NCBI GenBank assembly: GCA_002290555.1
Contig: NEUK01000063.1
Coordinates: forward strand, 1-52,690
DNA from: Spartobacteria bacterium AMD-G4
GTDB taxonomy: Bacteria; Verrucomicrobiota; Verrucomicrobiia; Chthoniobacterales; Terrimicrobiaceae
Direction of reading: 5' to 3'
Length of the DNA stretch: 52,690 nt
Part shown: piece after piece, positions 17,407 through 26,831 of the stretch
Position numbering within the stretch: the first letter of the stretch is position 1
Layout: the number at the start of each line of letters is the position of its first letter
Made by a program: the position numbers and the translations under genes
The notes under the pieces: model-generated
Told to the model about the DNA's origin: nothing
Databases searched by the model: none
The model's input: only the letters and a program-made list of their open reading frames with translations

Positions 17407-18579
17407 TCAGGGGGCTACGGTTTCCACAAAACGGAATTTGCCGTCTTGTATCTGAAGGATCACGGCCGACTTGGTGGCGTTGCGATTGGCATCAAGTGTG
17501 ATGGTGCCCGTCACAGCGGCAAAACCTTTTGTGGACGCGATGGCGTCGCGCAGGGCGGATGACTCTGTTGTGCCCGCCCGCTTGATGGCGTCCAAGAGAA
17601 GCATCGTGGCATCATAGGCCAGCGCCGCCATGGCATCTGGGGTCTCGATGTATTTCGCCTTATATTTGGCGAGGAAGTCTTGCACCGCAGGCGACTTGTC
17701 CTCGGCTGAAAAATGGTTGGAGAAAAAATTCCCCTCCATCGCTTCGCCCGCGACCTCGACGAGGGATGGCGAATCCCAACCGTCACCGCCGAGGAGCGGG
17801 ACTTTGATTTCCAGCTCACGCGCTTGGCTGGCGATAAGTCCGGCCTCATTGTAATAGCCGGCCACAAGGATCGCCTCGGGATTCGTGCCGCGGATGGAGG
17901 TAAGCTGGGCTTTGAAATCCTTGTCGCCCGAGCTGTAGCTCTGTTCGCTCACGATCGTGCCGCCGTTCTTTGTGAAGTAGTCCTTAAAGAAATCCGCAAG
18001 GCCCACAGCGTAGTCCTGCTTCACATCTGTAAGGATTGCCGCCTTCGTGAGGCCGCGCTGGAGCATGAATTTCGCAAGCACGGCACCTTGGAAAGGATCG
18101 ATAAAGCAGACCCGAAAAATGTAATCTCCTGTCTCCGTGACCTTGGGATTTGTCGAGGCGGGCGAAATCATCGGGATTTTGTTCTGCTGGCAGATGGGAG
18201 CCGCTTCCAGCGATCGTGAGGAGGCGACTTCTCCAATGATGGCGACCGGTTTTTCACGTGAGATCATGCGTCGCACGACAGTGGCCGCCTCGCCTGCTTT
18301 GGACTGATCATCCTCTGTAACAAGGCGCAGCTTTTTTCCGAGCACACCGCCTCCCACATTGGCTTCATCGATCGCCATGCGAACGCCCCTGTGTGCCGAC
18401 TGCCCGAAACTTGCCGTGGCACCCGTGAGTGCGGCAAATTCGCCAATCACGATTTCCTCCGGATTTCCTGCTGAATCCTTTTTCTTGCAACCCACAAAGA
18501 GAAACCCGTATGCCACGACCGCGAAGGCAGCCCATCTCAAGTGGCGGAAATGACCGAGGGAAAAAATGTGTTTCTTCAT
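17407..18579 (-). CDS. livK: Branched-chain amino acid-type periplasmic binding lipoprotein LivK
   Basis: A 390-residue Leu/Ile/Val-binding protein family (Peripla_BP_6) solute receptor. The N-terminus has a signal sequence with a lipobox ending in Cys31 (FLFVG-CKKK), so the protein is a lipoprotein and not a free periplasmic one. Binding-fold landmarks are IGEFAALTGATASFGQSAHRG, VAIIGEVASSRSL, and IPMISPASTNPKVTETGDYIFR. The ATG at 18579 is chosen because it directly precedes the signal peptide; the frame continues upstream without family similarity. It heads a complete liv operon, so its product should bring ligands to LivHMGF. The ligand may be branched-chain amino acids, but related proteins bind amides, urea or aromatic acids. 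Confidence 0.9.
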   Translation of the reverse strand: MKKHIFSLGHFRHLRWAAFAVVAYGFLFVGCKKKDSAGNPEEIVIGEFAALTGATASFGQSAHRGVRMAIDEANVGGGVLGKKLRLVTEDDQSKAGEAATVVRRMISREKPVAIIGEVASSRSLEAAPICQQNKIPMISPASTNPKVTETGDYIFRVCFIDPFQGAVLAKFMLQRGLTKAAILTDVKQDYAVGLADFFKDYFTKNGGTIVSEQSYSSGDKDFKAQLTSIRGTNPEAILVAGYYNEAGLIASQARELEIKVPLLGGDGWDSPSLVEVAGEAMEGNFFSNHFSAEDKSPAVQDFLAKYKAKYIETPDAMAALAYDATMLLLDAIKRAGTTESSALRDAIASTKGFAAVTGTITLDANRNATKSAVILQIQDGKFRFVETVAP

Positions 18580-18835
18580 AAGTTCGCCAAACTGGGAAAT
18601 AGTCCCCAAAGAAGCAAGTCCCATCCGAACTAAAGTCCCTCCCTGATATCTAAACAGGGCCGCAGAAGGCAAAGTGAAAACCGCTTCCAAAGACTTGGTA
18701 GCACGCCGAAATTCCGATTTCTGTTAGCTTTGCACCAGAAATAGTCTTCAGGGGATTTGGAAAAAACGCTGCGCTGAGTGCGAGCGGCCGAGTTTTAGGC
18801 TATGGCCCCGCAAGCGCAAAGCCCCTGCAGTGGTC

Positions 18836-20668
18836 CTATCGGCCGTGGCTGCTGAAGTCCACTTTCGGGTAAGTCTGAAGGTAGGCGGCGACTTCTGATG
18901 TGAATACATCGCCGAACTCGATGAGTTTTTTTTCGCCCATGCCACCGACCATGCGGAGGGCGTCGATGTGGGTCGGGTATTCGCGGGCCATTTGGCGGAG
19001 GGTGGTGTCGCCGAAAATGACATAGGCTGGCACGCCGCGTTCATCGGCGAGGCGTTTACGGAGTTTGCGGAGGCGGTCGAAGAGGGTTTCGTCGCACTCG
19101 ATCTCGCCGGTGCGCGGAACGCTGATTTTTTTGAGCTCCACCGGCTTTGAGAGCATGATGACGCGGCGGGATTTCAAAGCCTCGAGTCCGAGGTCGGTCA
19201 GGGCGATGGTGGGAAATTGTCCGGCATCCTGGGCAAGAAATCCCAATCTCAGGAGGTCGCGGCCGATGGCGCTCCACTGGGGGCGGGAGAGATCCTTGCC
19301 GATGCCGTAGGTGCTGAGCTTGTCATGCCCCCAGCGTTGGATTTTTTCATTGGTGGAGCCGGTGAGAATTTCGATGAGGTGGTTCATACCAACGCCGAAG
19401 CGGCCTCCATGACGCACTCTGTAAACGCAGGAGAGGAGTTTCTGCGCCTGGGTGGTGGCGTTGTAGTTCTCGCGGGGCTGGAGGCAGTTGTCGCACGAGC
19501 CGCAACTCGGCTCCGTGTAGGCCTCGGCGAAGTAGTTCAGAAGCTCCCGGCGGCGGCAGGTCGGGCAGTCCGCGTATCCCATCATGAGCCGCAACTGCTC
19601 GCGGGCGATCCGCTGCTCGTGGCCATCGCTCATTTCCTCGATGAAGTGGGTCTGCTTGGCGGCATCGCCTGCGCTGAAGAGTAGGAGGCAATCGCCGGGG
19701 AGCCCATCGCGTCCGGCTCGGCCGGTTTCCTGGTAGTAGCCCTCGATGTTTTTGGGCAGGTCGTGGTGAATGACCCAGCGCACATTGGGTTTGTTAATAC
19801 CCATCCCGAAGGCGATGGTGGCGCAGACGATGCGCGTCTCGTCGCGGATGAAGAGTTCCTGGTTCTGCGCCCGCTCGTTGTTGGTGAGGCCCGCGTGATA
19901 CGGCACGGCGGGAAAGCCCCGCTCTGATAGGCTCTCCGCCACACGATCCGCCGAGGCGCGCGTGGCGCAGTAGACGATGCCACTATCCATTGGACGCGAT
20001 TTGATAAAGTCGAGAATTTGCTTTGTGGGCTGTTCCTTGGGAATAACGCGGTAGGAGAGATTCGGCCGGTTGAAACTCGCCACGAAAACCTCGGGATCGC
20101 GCAGGCGCAGATGTTTGACGATATCCTCCCGCACGCGCTCTGTGGCCGTGGCCGTGAGCGCCATGAGCGGAATGTCCGGAAGCCACTCCCGAAGCCGCGC
20201 GATCTGGCGATACTCGGGGCGGAAATCATGGCCCCACTCGGAAATGCAATGGGCTTCGTCGATGGCCACGGCAGCGACATTCCAAGCACGGAGGTTTTCC
20301 TGCCAGTGATCGAGCATGAGGCGCTCTGGTGCCGCGTAGAGGAGCTTGTAGCGACCCTGGTGCAGCCCCGCCAGACGCGCCTTCGTTTCCTTGACGCCGA
20401 GAGACGAATTCAAAAATGTCGCCTCCACGCCTGCCACTTCCAACTGGTTTACCTGATCCTTCATCAGGGCAATCAGAGGCGAAACAACCAGCGTCAATCC
20501 GTTCCTCAGTAGAGCAGGCAGTTGAAAGCAGAGCGACTTGCCGCCCCCTGTAGGCAGGAGCGCAAATGTATCCCGTCCGGCGAGGTTTGCCTCCATGATC
20601 TCGCGTTGCAGAGGTCGAAATTCCGCGTAGCCAAATGTGGCTTTCAGCGTTTTTTGAAGTTTATCCAT
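18836..20668 (-). CDS. recQ: ATP-dependent DNA helicase RecQ
   Basis: A 610-residue 3'-5' DNA helicase for recombinational repair and fork restart. Motif I is LLPTGGGKSLCFQLP (residues 38-52), motif II is the DEAH box in AVAIDEAHCISEWGHDFRPEY, and motif VI is YYQETGRAGRDGLPGDCLL. The zinc-binding RQC region has CPTCRRRELL and CGSCDNCLQP. A C-terminal HRDC domain is visible in LRKLRKRLADERGVPAYVIF. The length matches E. coli RecQ (about 609 residues). The ATG at 20668 (MDKLQKTLKATFGY) is the family-like start; an in-frame GTG five codons upstream is less likely. Confidence 0.96.
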   Translation of the reverse strand: MDKLQKTLKATFGYAEFRPLQREIMEANLAGRDTFALLPTGGGKSLCFQLPALLRNGLTLVVSPLIALMKDQVNQLEVAGVEATFLNSSLGVKETKARLAGLHQGRYKLLYAAPERLMLDHWQENLRAWNVAAVAIDEAHCISEWGHDFRPEYRQIARLREWLPDIPLMALTATATERVREDIVKHLRLRDPEVFVASFNRPNLSYRVIPKEQPTKQILDFIKSRPMDSGIVYCATRASADRVAESLSERGFPAVPYHAGLTNNERAQNQELFIRDETRIVCATIAFGMGINKPNVRWVIHHDLPKNIEGYYQETGRAGRDGLPGDCLLLFSAGDAAKQTHFIEEMSDGHEQRIAREQLRLMMGYADCPTCRRRELLNYFAEAYTEPSCGSCDNCLQPRENYNATTQAQKLLSCVYRVRHGGRFGVGMNHLIEILTGSTNEKIQRWGHDKLSTYGIGKDLSRPQWSAIGRDLLRLGFLAQDAGQFPTIALTDLGLEALKSRRVIMLSKPVELKKISVPRTGEIECDETLFDRLRKLRKRLADERGVPAYVIFGDTTLRQMAREYPTHIDALRMVGGMGEKKLIEFGDVFTSEVAAYLQTYPKVDFSSHGR

Positions 20669-20829
20669 GCGAGGTGTGGCCACGGAGACTCCGCGAGAGC
20701 GGGCCCTGAATCGAGTGGAAAATTTAATTTCTCAGGGGAAGGGCACGGGTATTCATGCGCACTGCGGCCGCTGCTGATTCAAGTCGCCCCCGCTGCGGAG
20801 GTGGACGCTGACGCGTCGTTCGTGGACGG

Positions 20830-21972
20830 TCAGCAGGTGGCTGGCAGGCTTTGCCAGGTATTTTTCCAATCGCGCAGGGAATGGCGGAATTGTTCGCCAG
20901 CCTGCTGCATACTTTTACGCAGTTCGGCCATTTCGCGGCGGGAAATCTCGGTCTGCCCGGCGGCGGCGGCGCGGTATTTTACAAGGAGTTCTTCCCAGCG
21001 GAGGAGCGCAGCGTCCATGCGAGCGCGGGCGTTTTCAACCATTGCGTGGATGGAATCCGAGAGCGGAGTGGGCTGGGCGAGCAATTTCGCCTGGAGCACG
21101 CGATCGTGCTCGGCGATTTGCGCTTTGAGGATTTTTTCCTCTGGCACGGTGCGAAGATTGCTGACCAAGCCGACTTTGTTGAGAGCCCAGATCGCCCACT
21201 TGGTGGGATCGTATTGCCAAGGTTTCACACCGTTCCGGTAGTCGTATTGGAACTCGTGGTGGAAGTTGTGGTAGCCCTCGCCAAATGTGAAAATGGCCAT
21301 CAGGAAGCTGTCGCGAGCCGAGCAATGGCTGGAATAAGGGCGGTCGCCGATCCAGTGGCAGAGCGAGTTGATGCAGAATGTGGAGTGATGCACGAGCACC
21401 ACACGGGCGAATCCTGAGAGCAGAAACGCGCCGAGTGCGGCATTCGCACCGCCATAGAGATACCCCAGAATGGGAGGAAGCCCGAAGCTCATAAAAATGG
21501 CGATAGGCACATAGTAATCGTGCTGGAGCCAGGCGAGCCGGTCTTTTTGCAGGTCCCGCACCCAGGTAAGCGGTGTTTCAGGTCCCCGGCGAAAGAGGAG
21601 CCACCCGATGTGGGCATGAAAAAGACCCCGAGAAATATCGTAGGGATCGTCATCGTGATCCACGAATTTATGGTGACGCCGATGGTCGGCCGACCAGGCT
21701 AAAGCGGAGCCCTCAAAAGCTGCCGCGCCGAAGAGCAGGGTATAGAGTTTCACCAAAGGATTTGCCTTGAAGGTGAGGTGCGAAAAGAGGCGGTGGTAGC
21801 CGAGCGTGATGCTCATGCCTGTGGAAAAGGTGAAGAAAAAGAACAACGCCACCTGAAAGAAATCGAGGCCGTTTTGCCAGATGTAGACGGGAACGGCTGT
21901 GCAGGTAACAAGAAATGTCCCGATGAGGAACAGGCTGTTGGTAACCCGAATTTTGCTAAGTAGTTTTTTCAT
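20830..21972 (-). CDS. Membrane fatty acid (acyl-CoA delta-9-type) desaturase with helical C-terminal tail
   Basis: A 380-residue integral membrane di-iron desaturase. The three histidine boxes are HRLFSH (60-65), HRRHH (97-101) and HNFHH (235-239). The first and last boxes, together with GEGYHNFHHEFQYDYRNG, are typical of the stearoyl-CoA/delta-9 class. Four membrane helices are expected, with the active site facing the cytoplasm. The product should introduce a cis double bond into acyl chains for membrane fluidity. Beyond residue 270 there is an extra tail of about 110 residues, rich in Glu, Arg and Gln and probably coiled coil, that many bacterial homologues lack. Genes for electron donors are not adjacent. 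Confidence 0.9.
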   Translation of the reverse strand: MKKLLSKIRVTNSLFLIGTFLVTCTAVPVYIWQNGLDFFQVALFFFFTFSTGMSITLGYHRLFSHLTFKANPLVKLYTLLFGAAAFEGSALAWSADHRRHHKFVDHDDDPYDISRGLFHAHIGWLLFRRGPETPLTWVRDLQKDRLAWLQHDYYVPIAIFMSFGLPPILGYLYGGANAALGAFLLSGFARVVLVHHSTFCINSLCHWIGDRPYSSHCSARDSFLMAIFTFGEGYHNFHHEFQYDYRNGVKPWQYDPTKWAIWALNKVGLVSNLRTVPEEKILKAQIAEHDRVLQAKLLAQPTPLSDSIHAMVENARARMDAALLRWEELLVKYRAAAAGQTEISRREMAELRKSMQQAGEQFRHSLRDWKNTWQSLPATC

Positions 21973-22068
21973 GGATAGGAATGAGGACGGCCAAACCAGA
22001 AGGCCGAGCGGATGATCTCGGCATTATTTTCCCGAGAACGCCCACCACCTTCAACGATATTGTTCATT

Positions 22069-22090
22069 TTGCAAGTGTCGTGTCTTGCAA
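22069..22090. promoter_or_regulatory. Inverted repeat (candidate operator) upstream of leuC
   Basis: A perfect seven-base inverted repeat, TTGCAAG and CTTGCAA, separated by eight bases. It abuts the probable -10 box of leuC and overlaps the -35 region, where a repressor would block polymerase. The binding protein is unknown; the role is inference. Confidence 0.45.
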
Positions 22091-22110
22091 GGCAACGAGA
22101 AAACTATAAT
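22083..22110 (+). promoter_or_regulatory. leuC: Probable sigma-70 promoter of leuCD
   Basis: The -10 hexamer TATAAT at 22105-22110 is a perfect consensus match. A weak -35 of TCTTGC type lies about 16 bases upstream. The leuC ATG at 22128 would leave an untranslated leader of only about ten bases, and no Shine-Dalgarno sequence is seen in it. Confidence 0.5.
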
Positions 22111-22127
22111 CTGAAAAAGCAAAAATT

Positions 22128-23537
22128 ATGAGCCAGACGTTACTCGACAAGGTGTGGGCTGCCCACGCCGTCCGCACTCTTCCGAATGGAGCCACCCAAC
22201 TTTTGATCGGCACACACCTCATTCATGAGGTCACCAGCCCGCAGGCCTTCGGGATGTTGCGTGACTTGAATCTGTCTGTTCTCTACCCCTCACGCACTTT
22301 TGCCACGGTGGACCACATCGTGCCCACGGACGAACGCGCAGAGCCATTCAGCGACGAACTCGCGGATGCCATGATCAAGGCCCTGCGCTCGAATTGCGCG
22401 GAAAACGGCATCACTTTTTTCGATCTCCCCACCGGCAAGCAGGGCATCGTCCACATCGTTGGCCCCGAGCAGGGCATCACCCAACCCGGCACCACGATCG
22501 CCTGCGGTGACTCGCACACTTCGACCCATGGAGCATTCGGTGCGATCGCCTTTGGCATCGGCACCAGCCAAGTGCGCGATGTCCTCGCTACTCAGACCAT
22601 GGCGCTCCACAAGCCCAAGGTCCGCCGTATCAATGTGAATGGTAAACTCAGTCCCGGCGTGTATGCGAAGGATGTCATCCTGCACATCATCCGCAAACTC
22701 GGGGTGAATGGCGGTCTCGGCTACGCCTACGAATATGGAGGATCGACCTTCGACGCCTTCACACAAGAGGAGCGTATGACCGTTTGCAACATGTCCATCG
22801 AAGGTGGCGCGCGCGTGGGTTATGTAAACCCCGATGAAACCACTTTCGAGTATCTCAAAGGCCGTCCCTACTCGCCGAAGGGCGCGGACTGGGACACAGC
22901 CGTCGCCCGCTGGAAGGCAACCGCATCCGACCCGGATGCCAAATACGATGACATCGTGACCTTCGACGCGGCTGAGATCGCGCCGACAGTGACTTGGGGC
23001 ATCAACCCTGGGCAGGCCATTTTTATTCACGAGAAGGTGCCGTTCCCAAACGAGGTGCCGGAGAAAGACCGAGCGACAGCCGAAGAGGCTCTCGCCCACA
23101 TGCTGCTCAAGTCCGGCAACCCGATCAAAGGCACGAAAGTCGATGTCGCCTTCCTGGGTAGTTGCACAAACGGTCGCCTGAGCGATCTCCAGGAAGTCGC
23201 CCGCTACCTCAGAGGTCGCAAAGTTAACAAGGGTGTGAAGGCCATCGTTGTCCCCGGCTCACAGGGCGTCGCCAGCGTCGCCGAAAGCATGGGCCTGGCT
23301 GCCATATTCCGCGAAGCCGGCTTCGAATGGCGCGGCGCCGGATGCTCGATGTGCCTCGGCATGAACCCCGACAAGCTCGTCGGCGAACAACTCTGTGCCA
23401 GCTCCAGCAACCGCAACTTTAAAGGCCGCCAAGGCAGTCCGACCGGACGCACCGTCCTCATGTCGCCCCTCATGGTGGCCGCAGCTGCGATCTCCGGAGA
23501 AATCTCCGACGCCCGCGAAGTTTTTGACATCAAGTAA
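22128..23537 (+). CDS. leuC: 3-isopropylmalate dehydratase large subunit
   Basis: A 469-residue aconitase-family subunit that with LeuD isomerises 2-isopropylmalate to 3-isopropylmalate in leucine biosynthesis. The [4Fe-4S] ligands are Cys346 in GSCTNGR and Cys406/Cys409 in [10 protein letters not shown]. Other landmarks are the N-terminal [18 protein letters not shown], the substrate-contacting [21 protein letters not shown], and the C-terminal [18 protein letters not shown]. The length equals that of the bacterial LeuC subfamily (about 466 residues). The gene is followed by leuD after 34 bases; leuA and leuB are not in the window. Confidence 0.97.
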   Translation: MSQTLLDKVWAAHAVRTLPNGATQLLIGTHLIHEVTSPQAFGMLRDLNLSVLYPSRTFATVDHIVPTDERAEPFSDELADAMIKALRSNCAENGITFFDLPTGKQGIVHIVGPEQGITQPGTTIACGDSHTSTHGAFGAIAFGIGTSQVRDVLATQTMALHKPKVRRINVNGKLSPGVYAKDVILHIIRKLGVNGGLGYAYEYGGSTFDAFTQEERMTVCNMSIEGGARVGYVNPDETTFEYLKGRPYSPKGADWDTAVARWKATASDPDAKYDDIVTFDAAEIAPTVTWGINPGQAIFIHEKVPFPNEVPEKDRATAEEALAHMLLKSGNPIKGTKVDVAFLGSCTNGRLSDLQEVARYLRGRKVNKGVKAIVVPGSQGVASVAESMGLAAIFREAGFEWRGAGCSMCLGMNPDKLVGEQLCASSSNRNFKGRQGSPTGRTVLMSPLMVAAAAISGEISDAREVFDIK

Positions 23538-23571
23538 CCGCCCATCAGCACTCCACCTTTTTAAAAAAACC

Positions 23572-24174
23572 ATGGCTCTCGAAAAAATCACCCAAGTTGG
23601 CGGACGCGGCGTCTATGTGCCCGGCGACGACCTCGATACCGACCGCGTCATCCCAGCCCGCTTCATGAAGTGTATCACTTTTGATGGGCTCGGCGAATTC
23701 GCCTTCTACGACGCACGCGCCTTCGCGAAAGCGGAGGGACAAACCCACCCGCTCGATGACTCCCGCTTCACCGGTGCGAGCATTTTGTTCTCTGGCTCGA
23801 ACTTCGGCTGCGGCAGCTCGCGCGAGCATGCCCCTCAAGCCCTCTATCGCTTCGGCATTCGAGCCATCATCGCGGAAAGCTTCGCCGAGATTTTCTTTGG
23901 GAATTCCATCACCCTCGGCATGCCCTGTGTCGTGATGACCGGCGAAGACATCCGCTCCGTTACTAAACTCATCGAGTCCGACCCTGCCGCACTCCTCACG
24001 CTCGACCTCACCGAGAAAAAACTCTCCATTGCCGATATGGATTTCCCCATCACCATCGCCCCCCATGCCCACGAGGCGTTGGTCAGCGGCAAATGGGACG
24101 CCATTGCCGATCTCCTCGAGGGCATCGACGCCGTCCGCACCCGCGTGGCGACATTGCCTTACATGGCGGCCTAA
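23572..24174 (+). CDS. leuD: 3-isopropylmalate dehydratase small subunit
   Basis: A 200-residue swivelling-domain partner of LeuC. Conserved parts are the N-terminal VPGDDLDTDRVIPARF and the substrate loop SGSNFGCGSSREHAPQAL, with the following IIAESFAEIFFGNSITLG. The ATG at 23572 gives the normal family N-terminus; the frame is open upstream into leuC but that extension is unrelated. The gene ends 35 bases from the convergent deoB gene. Confidence 0.96.
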   Translation: MALEKITQVGGRGVYVPGDDLDTDRVIPARFMKCITFDGLGEFAFYDARAFAKAEGQTHPLDDSRFTGASILFSGSNFGCGSSREHAPQALYRFGIRAIIAESFAEIFFGNSITLGMPCVVMTGEDIRSVTKLIESDPAALLTLDLTEKKLSIADMDFPITIAPHAHEALVSGKWDAIADLLEGIDAVRTRVATLPYMAA

Positions 24175-24209
24175 GAGGTTTCAAAGCCCCGATTGCGGGA
24201 GGGCTCCGA

Positions 24210-25448
24210 TCAAAACATCGCGGTTCCCTCGGGCACGGCGGGGAGCGAGAGCCAGTTGGCGAGTGTTTGGCCAATATCTGCGAATGTGTGGCGAAGGCCG
24301 AGTTTGCGTGGAGCCGAGAGGCTTGTGGAGTGGAAGAGCACAGGAACGCGCTCGCGCGTGTGGTCCGTGCCAGCCCATGTGGGATCGTTCCCATGATCTG
24401 CCGTGAGACAAAGAAGATCGGTGGGACGGAGTTTTGCGATGAGATCCGGAAGGCGCGCGTCGAATTCTTCGAGGGCGAGGCCGTAGCCCGCGGTGTCGCG
24501 GCGGTGGCCGAAGACGGCATCGAAATCCACGAAATTTGTCATCACCAGCCCTCCATCGCGGCACCGGTCGATAGCGGCGAGGGTCTCTGTCCACAAGGCC
24601 GCGTGCCCTGAAGCGCGAACCTCCTCGGTGATGCCGGTGTGGGCGTAGATATCAGCAATTTTTCCGATCCCTATGGCATCGCGCCCGTCTTCCGCTGCGC
24701 GCTGGAGAAGCGTGGGGGCTGGCGGAGGAACGGCATAGTCGTGGCGATTGCCTGTGCGCAGGAAGGGGCCGGAGGCGGGGCCGGTGAACGGACGCGCGAT
24801 GACGCGTCCAATTTTGAGGCTGCTTTCATCGAGGACGGTGCGGACTGTTTGGCAAAGGCCAAGAAGACGGTCGAGGCCGAACGACTCCTCATGGCATGCG
24901 ATTTGGAAAACGCTGTCGGCGGAGGTATAAAAAATCGGAAGCCCAGTGCGCATATGCTCGGCGCCGAGTTCATCGAGGATTTCTGTGCCCGAGGCGTGAC
25001 GATTGCCAAGCGAACCCGCAATGCCCGAGCGGTGGAAAATTTCTGCAAGGAGGGGCGGAGGGAAGCAGTCGGGCACCTTGGGAAAGTAAGTCCAATCGAA
25101 GCGCACCGGGACGCCGGCGATTTCCCAGTGCCCGCTCGGGGTGTCCTTGCCGGTGCTGAGGGATTCCGCGCAGGCAAAATGGCCGGACAAGTCGCAGCGG
25201 GACCATCCCGCAGGCAGGGTGCCGCGAGAGATGCGGTAGGATTCCCCAAGGCCGAGGGATTGCAGATGTGGCAAGCGGAGTGGGCGGGCGGGCTGGATCG
25301 CAGTGCCGATGTAGAACGCACTCGCGATGTGTCCGAGGGTATCGGAACCCGAATCCGGGATGTCACCGGATTGGAATTTGTAGGCATCTGGGCCAGCTCC
25401 AATGCCAAGGGAATCCATGACAATGAGAATGACACGGCGGGCGTTCAT
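24210..25448 (-). CDS. deoB: Phosphopentomutase
   Basis: A 412-residue alkaline-phosphatase-superfamily mutase that interconverts (deoxy)ribose 1-phosphate and 5-phosphate. It lets the sugar from nucleoside breakdown enter central metabolism. The N-terminal metal site is LIVMDSLGIGAGPDA. The phosphorylated Thr region is ESLSTGKDTPSGHWE, and the second metal cluster is TADHGNDPTWAGTDHTRE. It starts within the stop of deoA (ATGA), so the pair is translationally coupled and forms a nucleoside catabolism unit. Confidence 0.96.
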   Translation of the reverse strand: MNARRVILIVMDSLGIGAGPDAYKFQSGDIPDSGSDTLGHIASAFYIGTAIQPARPLRLPHLQSLGLGESYRISRGTLPAGWSRCDLSGHFACAESLSTGKDTPSGHWEIAGVPVRFDWTYFPKVPDCFPPPLLAEIFHRSGIAGSLGNRHASGTEILDELGAEHMRTGLPIFYTSADSVFQIACHEESFGLDRLLGLCQTVRTVLDESSLKIGRVIARPFTGPASGPFLRTGNRHDYAVPPPAPTLLQRAAEDGRDAIGIGKIADIYAHTGITEEVRASGHAALWTETLAAIDRCRDGGLVMTNFVDFDAVFGHRRDTAGYGLALEEFDARLPDLIAKLRPTDLLCLTADHGNDPTWAGTDHTRERVPVLFHSTSLSAPRKLGLRHTFADIGQTLANWLSLPAVPEGTAMF

Positions 25449-26758
25449 TCCATTGTTTCCAGGATGTTTGGAGTCTTAAGCGGCGCGGTGTCGCCGATGT
25501 GTATGTGGCGAAGGAGCGCTTGTGCAGCCGCCTCTGCGCTGGATCGGTCGGCTGCATGAATGGTGGCAAGGGGTTGGTTTTTTGTGACGGCAGTCCCAAG
25601 AGCGGCATGAAAGACGATGCCCACCGAGTGGTTGATTTGATCTTCCACGCGTGTGCGGCCACCCCCGAGAGCAACAACCGCGAGGCCAAGATCGCGTGTG
25701 TCCATGCGAATGATGAATCCCTCTTCCGGCGAGGGGACATCGAGGTGGGTCTGGGCGATTGGCAAGAGAGACTGGTATGTTTCGAGAATGTTCGATGGAC
25801 CACCGAGATGGTGAACCATTTTTTCAAAAATCTCTGCAGCGCGGCCGGAGGAAAGGGCGGATTCCAATTTCTCCATGGCCGATGGCATATCGGATGCGAG
25901 ACCCGAGACGAGAAGCATGCGGGCAGAAAGGGTGAGTGTGATTTCGCGCAGGCGAGGATTGGCTTGACCGGTTTTCAGGAACTCAATCGCCTCGCGGACT
26001 TCCAGGGCGTTGCCTGCGGAGGATGCGAGCGGTTGGTTTTTATCGGTGATGAGCGCACTTGTCCGCATACCTGCACCGTTTGCGACCTCGACGATGCGCC
26101 GCGCGAGGGCCTGTGCGTCGTCAAGATTATTCATGAACGCACCGTTCCCGCACTTTACATCCATGACGAGAAAATCCAGGCCGGCGGCGAGTTTTTTTGA
26201 GAGGATCGATGCGGTGATGAGGTCGATCGACTCGACGGTGGCTGTGATATCGCGGACGGCGTAGATTTTTTTATCTGCCGGGGCGAGCGAGGTGGTTTGG
26301 CCAATGATGGCCACGCCACAATCGCGAACCGTGCGGCGGAATGTCTCGGCATCGGGCGTCGTATTGTAGCCGGGGATGGACTCGAGTTTGTCGAGAGTGC
26401 CGCCAGTGTGCCCGAGTCCCCGTCCTGAGATCATGGGAACGAACCCGCCACAGGCTGCGACAAGAGGACCCAGCACCAACGAGACGAGGTCGCCAACGCC
26501 ACCGGTGGAGTGCTTGTCCACCACAGGACCGGGAAGTCCGATCCAGCCAAGGATCTCACCCGAATCCCGCATGGCGAGGGTGAGTGAAACACACTCGTCG
26601 ATCGACATTCCCTTGAGAAGGGTGGCCATCGCAAACGCGGCGATCTGACCTTCGCTCACGGCGCCGTCCACCACGCCACCAATAAAATGCGAAAGTTCTG
26701 CGGGTGTCAGCGGGATAGCGTCGCGTTTCTTGCGGATGATTTCCTGTGGGAGGAACAT
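25445..26758 (-). CDS. deoA: Thymidine (pyrimidine-nucleoside) phosphorylase
   Basis: A 437-residue glycosyltransferase family 3 enzyme that splits thymidine with phosphate into thymine and 2-deoxyribose 1-phosphate, which DeoB then processes. The phosphate-binding signature is VVDKHSTGGVGDLVSL. The substrate region includes GRGLGHTGGTLDKLESIPGY, and the LDFLVMDVKCGNGAFM segment is diagnostic. The C-terminal domain carries GGGRTRVEDQINHSVG. The length fits DeoA (440 residues in E. coli). The gene follows recA by 73 bases on the same strand. Confidence 0.95.
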   Translation of the reverse strand: MFLPQEIIRKKRDAIPLTPAELSHFIGGVVDGAVSEGQIAAFAMATLLKGMSIDECVSLTLAMRDSGEILGWIGLPGPVVDKHSTGGVGDLVSLVLGPLVAACGGFVPMISGRGLGHTGGTLDKLESIPGYNTTPDAETFRRTVRDCGVAIIGQTTSLAPADKKIYAVRDITATVESIDLITASILSKKLAAGLDFLVMDVKCGNGAFMNNLDDAQALARRIVEVANGAGMRTSALITDKNQPLASSAGNALEVREAIEFLKTGQANPRLREITLTLSARMLLVSGLASDMPSAMEKLESALSSGRAAEIFEKMVHHLGGPSNILETYQSLLPIAQTHLDVPSPEEGFIIRMDTRDLGLAVVALGGGRTRVEDQINHSVGIVFHAALGTAVTKNQPLATIHAADRSSAEAAAQALLRHIHIGDTAPLKTPNILETME

Positions 26759-26777
26759 TTGGGGGGCTTTTTAAGAG

Positions 26778-26802
26778 CCTTCTCCCAGGCTACGGGAGAA
26801 GG
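26778..26802 (-). terminator. Inverted repeat between recA and deoA (weak terminator or processing stem)
   Basis: A perfect nine-base stem (CCTTCTCCC with GGGAGAAGG) around a seven-base loop, just after recA. On the minus strand it is followed by CTCTTAAAAAG rather than a clean T run, so termination may be partial. It could reduce deoAB expression relative to recA or act as an RNA-processing element. Confidence 0.45.
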
Positions 26803-26831
26803 ACTGGATTGCATGCCCGGCGGCCGTGGCT

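Noticed and set aside
18737-18800. Possible terminator after recQ (short stem before a T6 run on the minus strand)
   Set aside because: The stem is only about four base pairs and needs bulges; not convincing.
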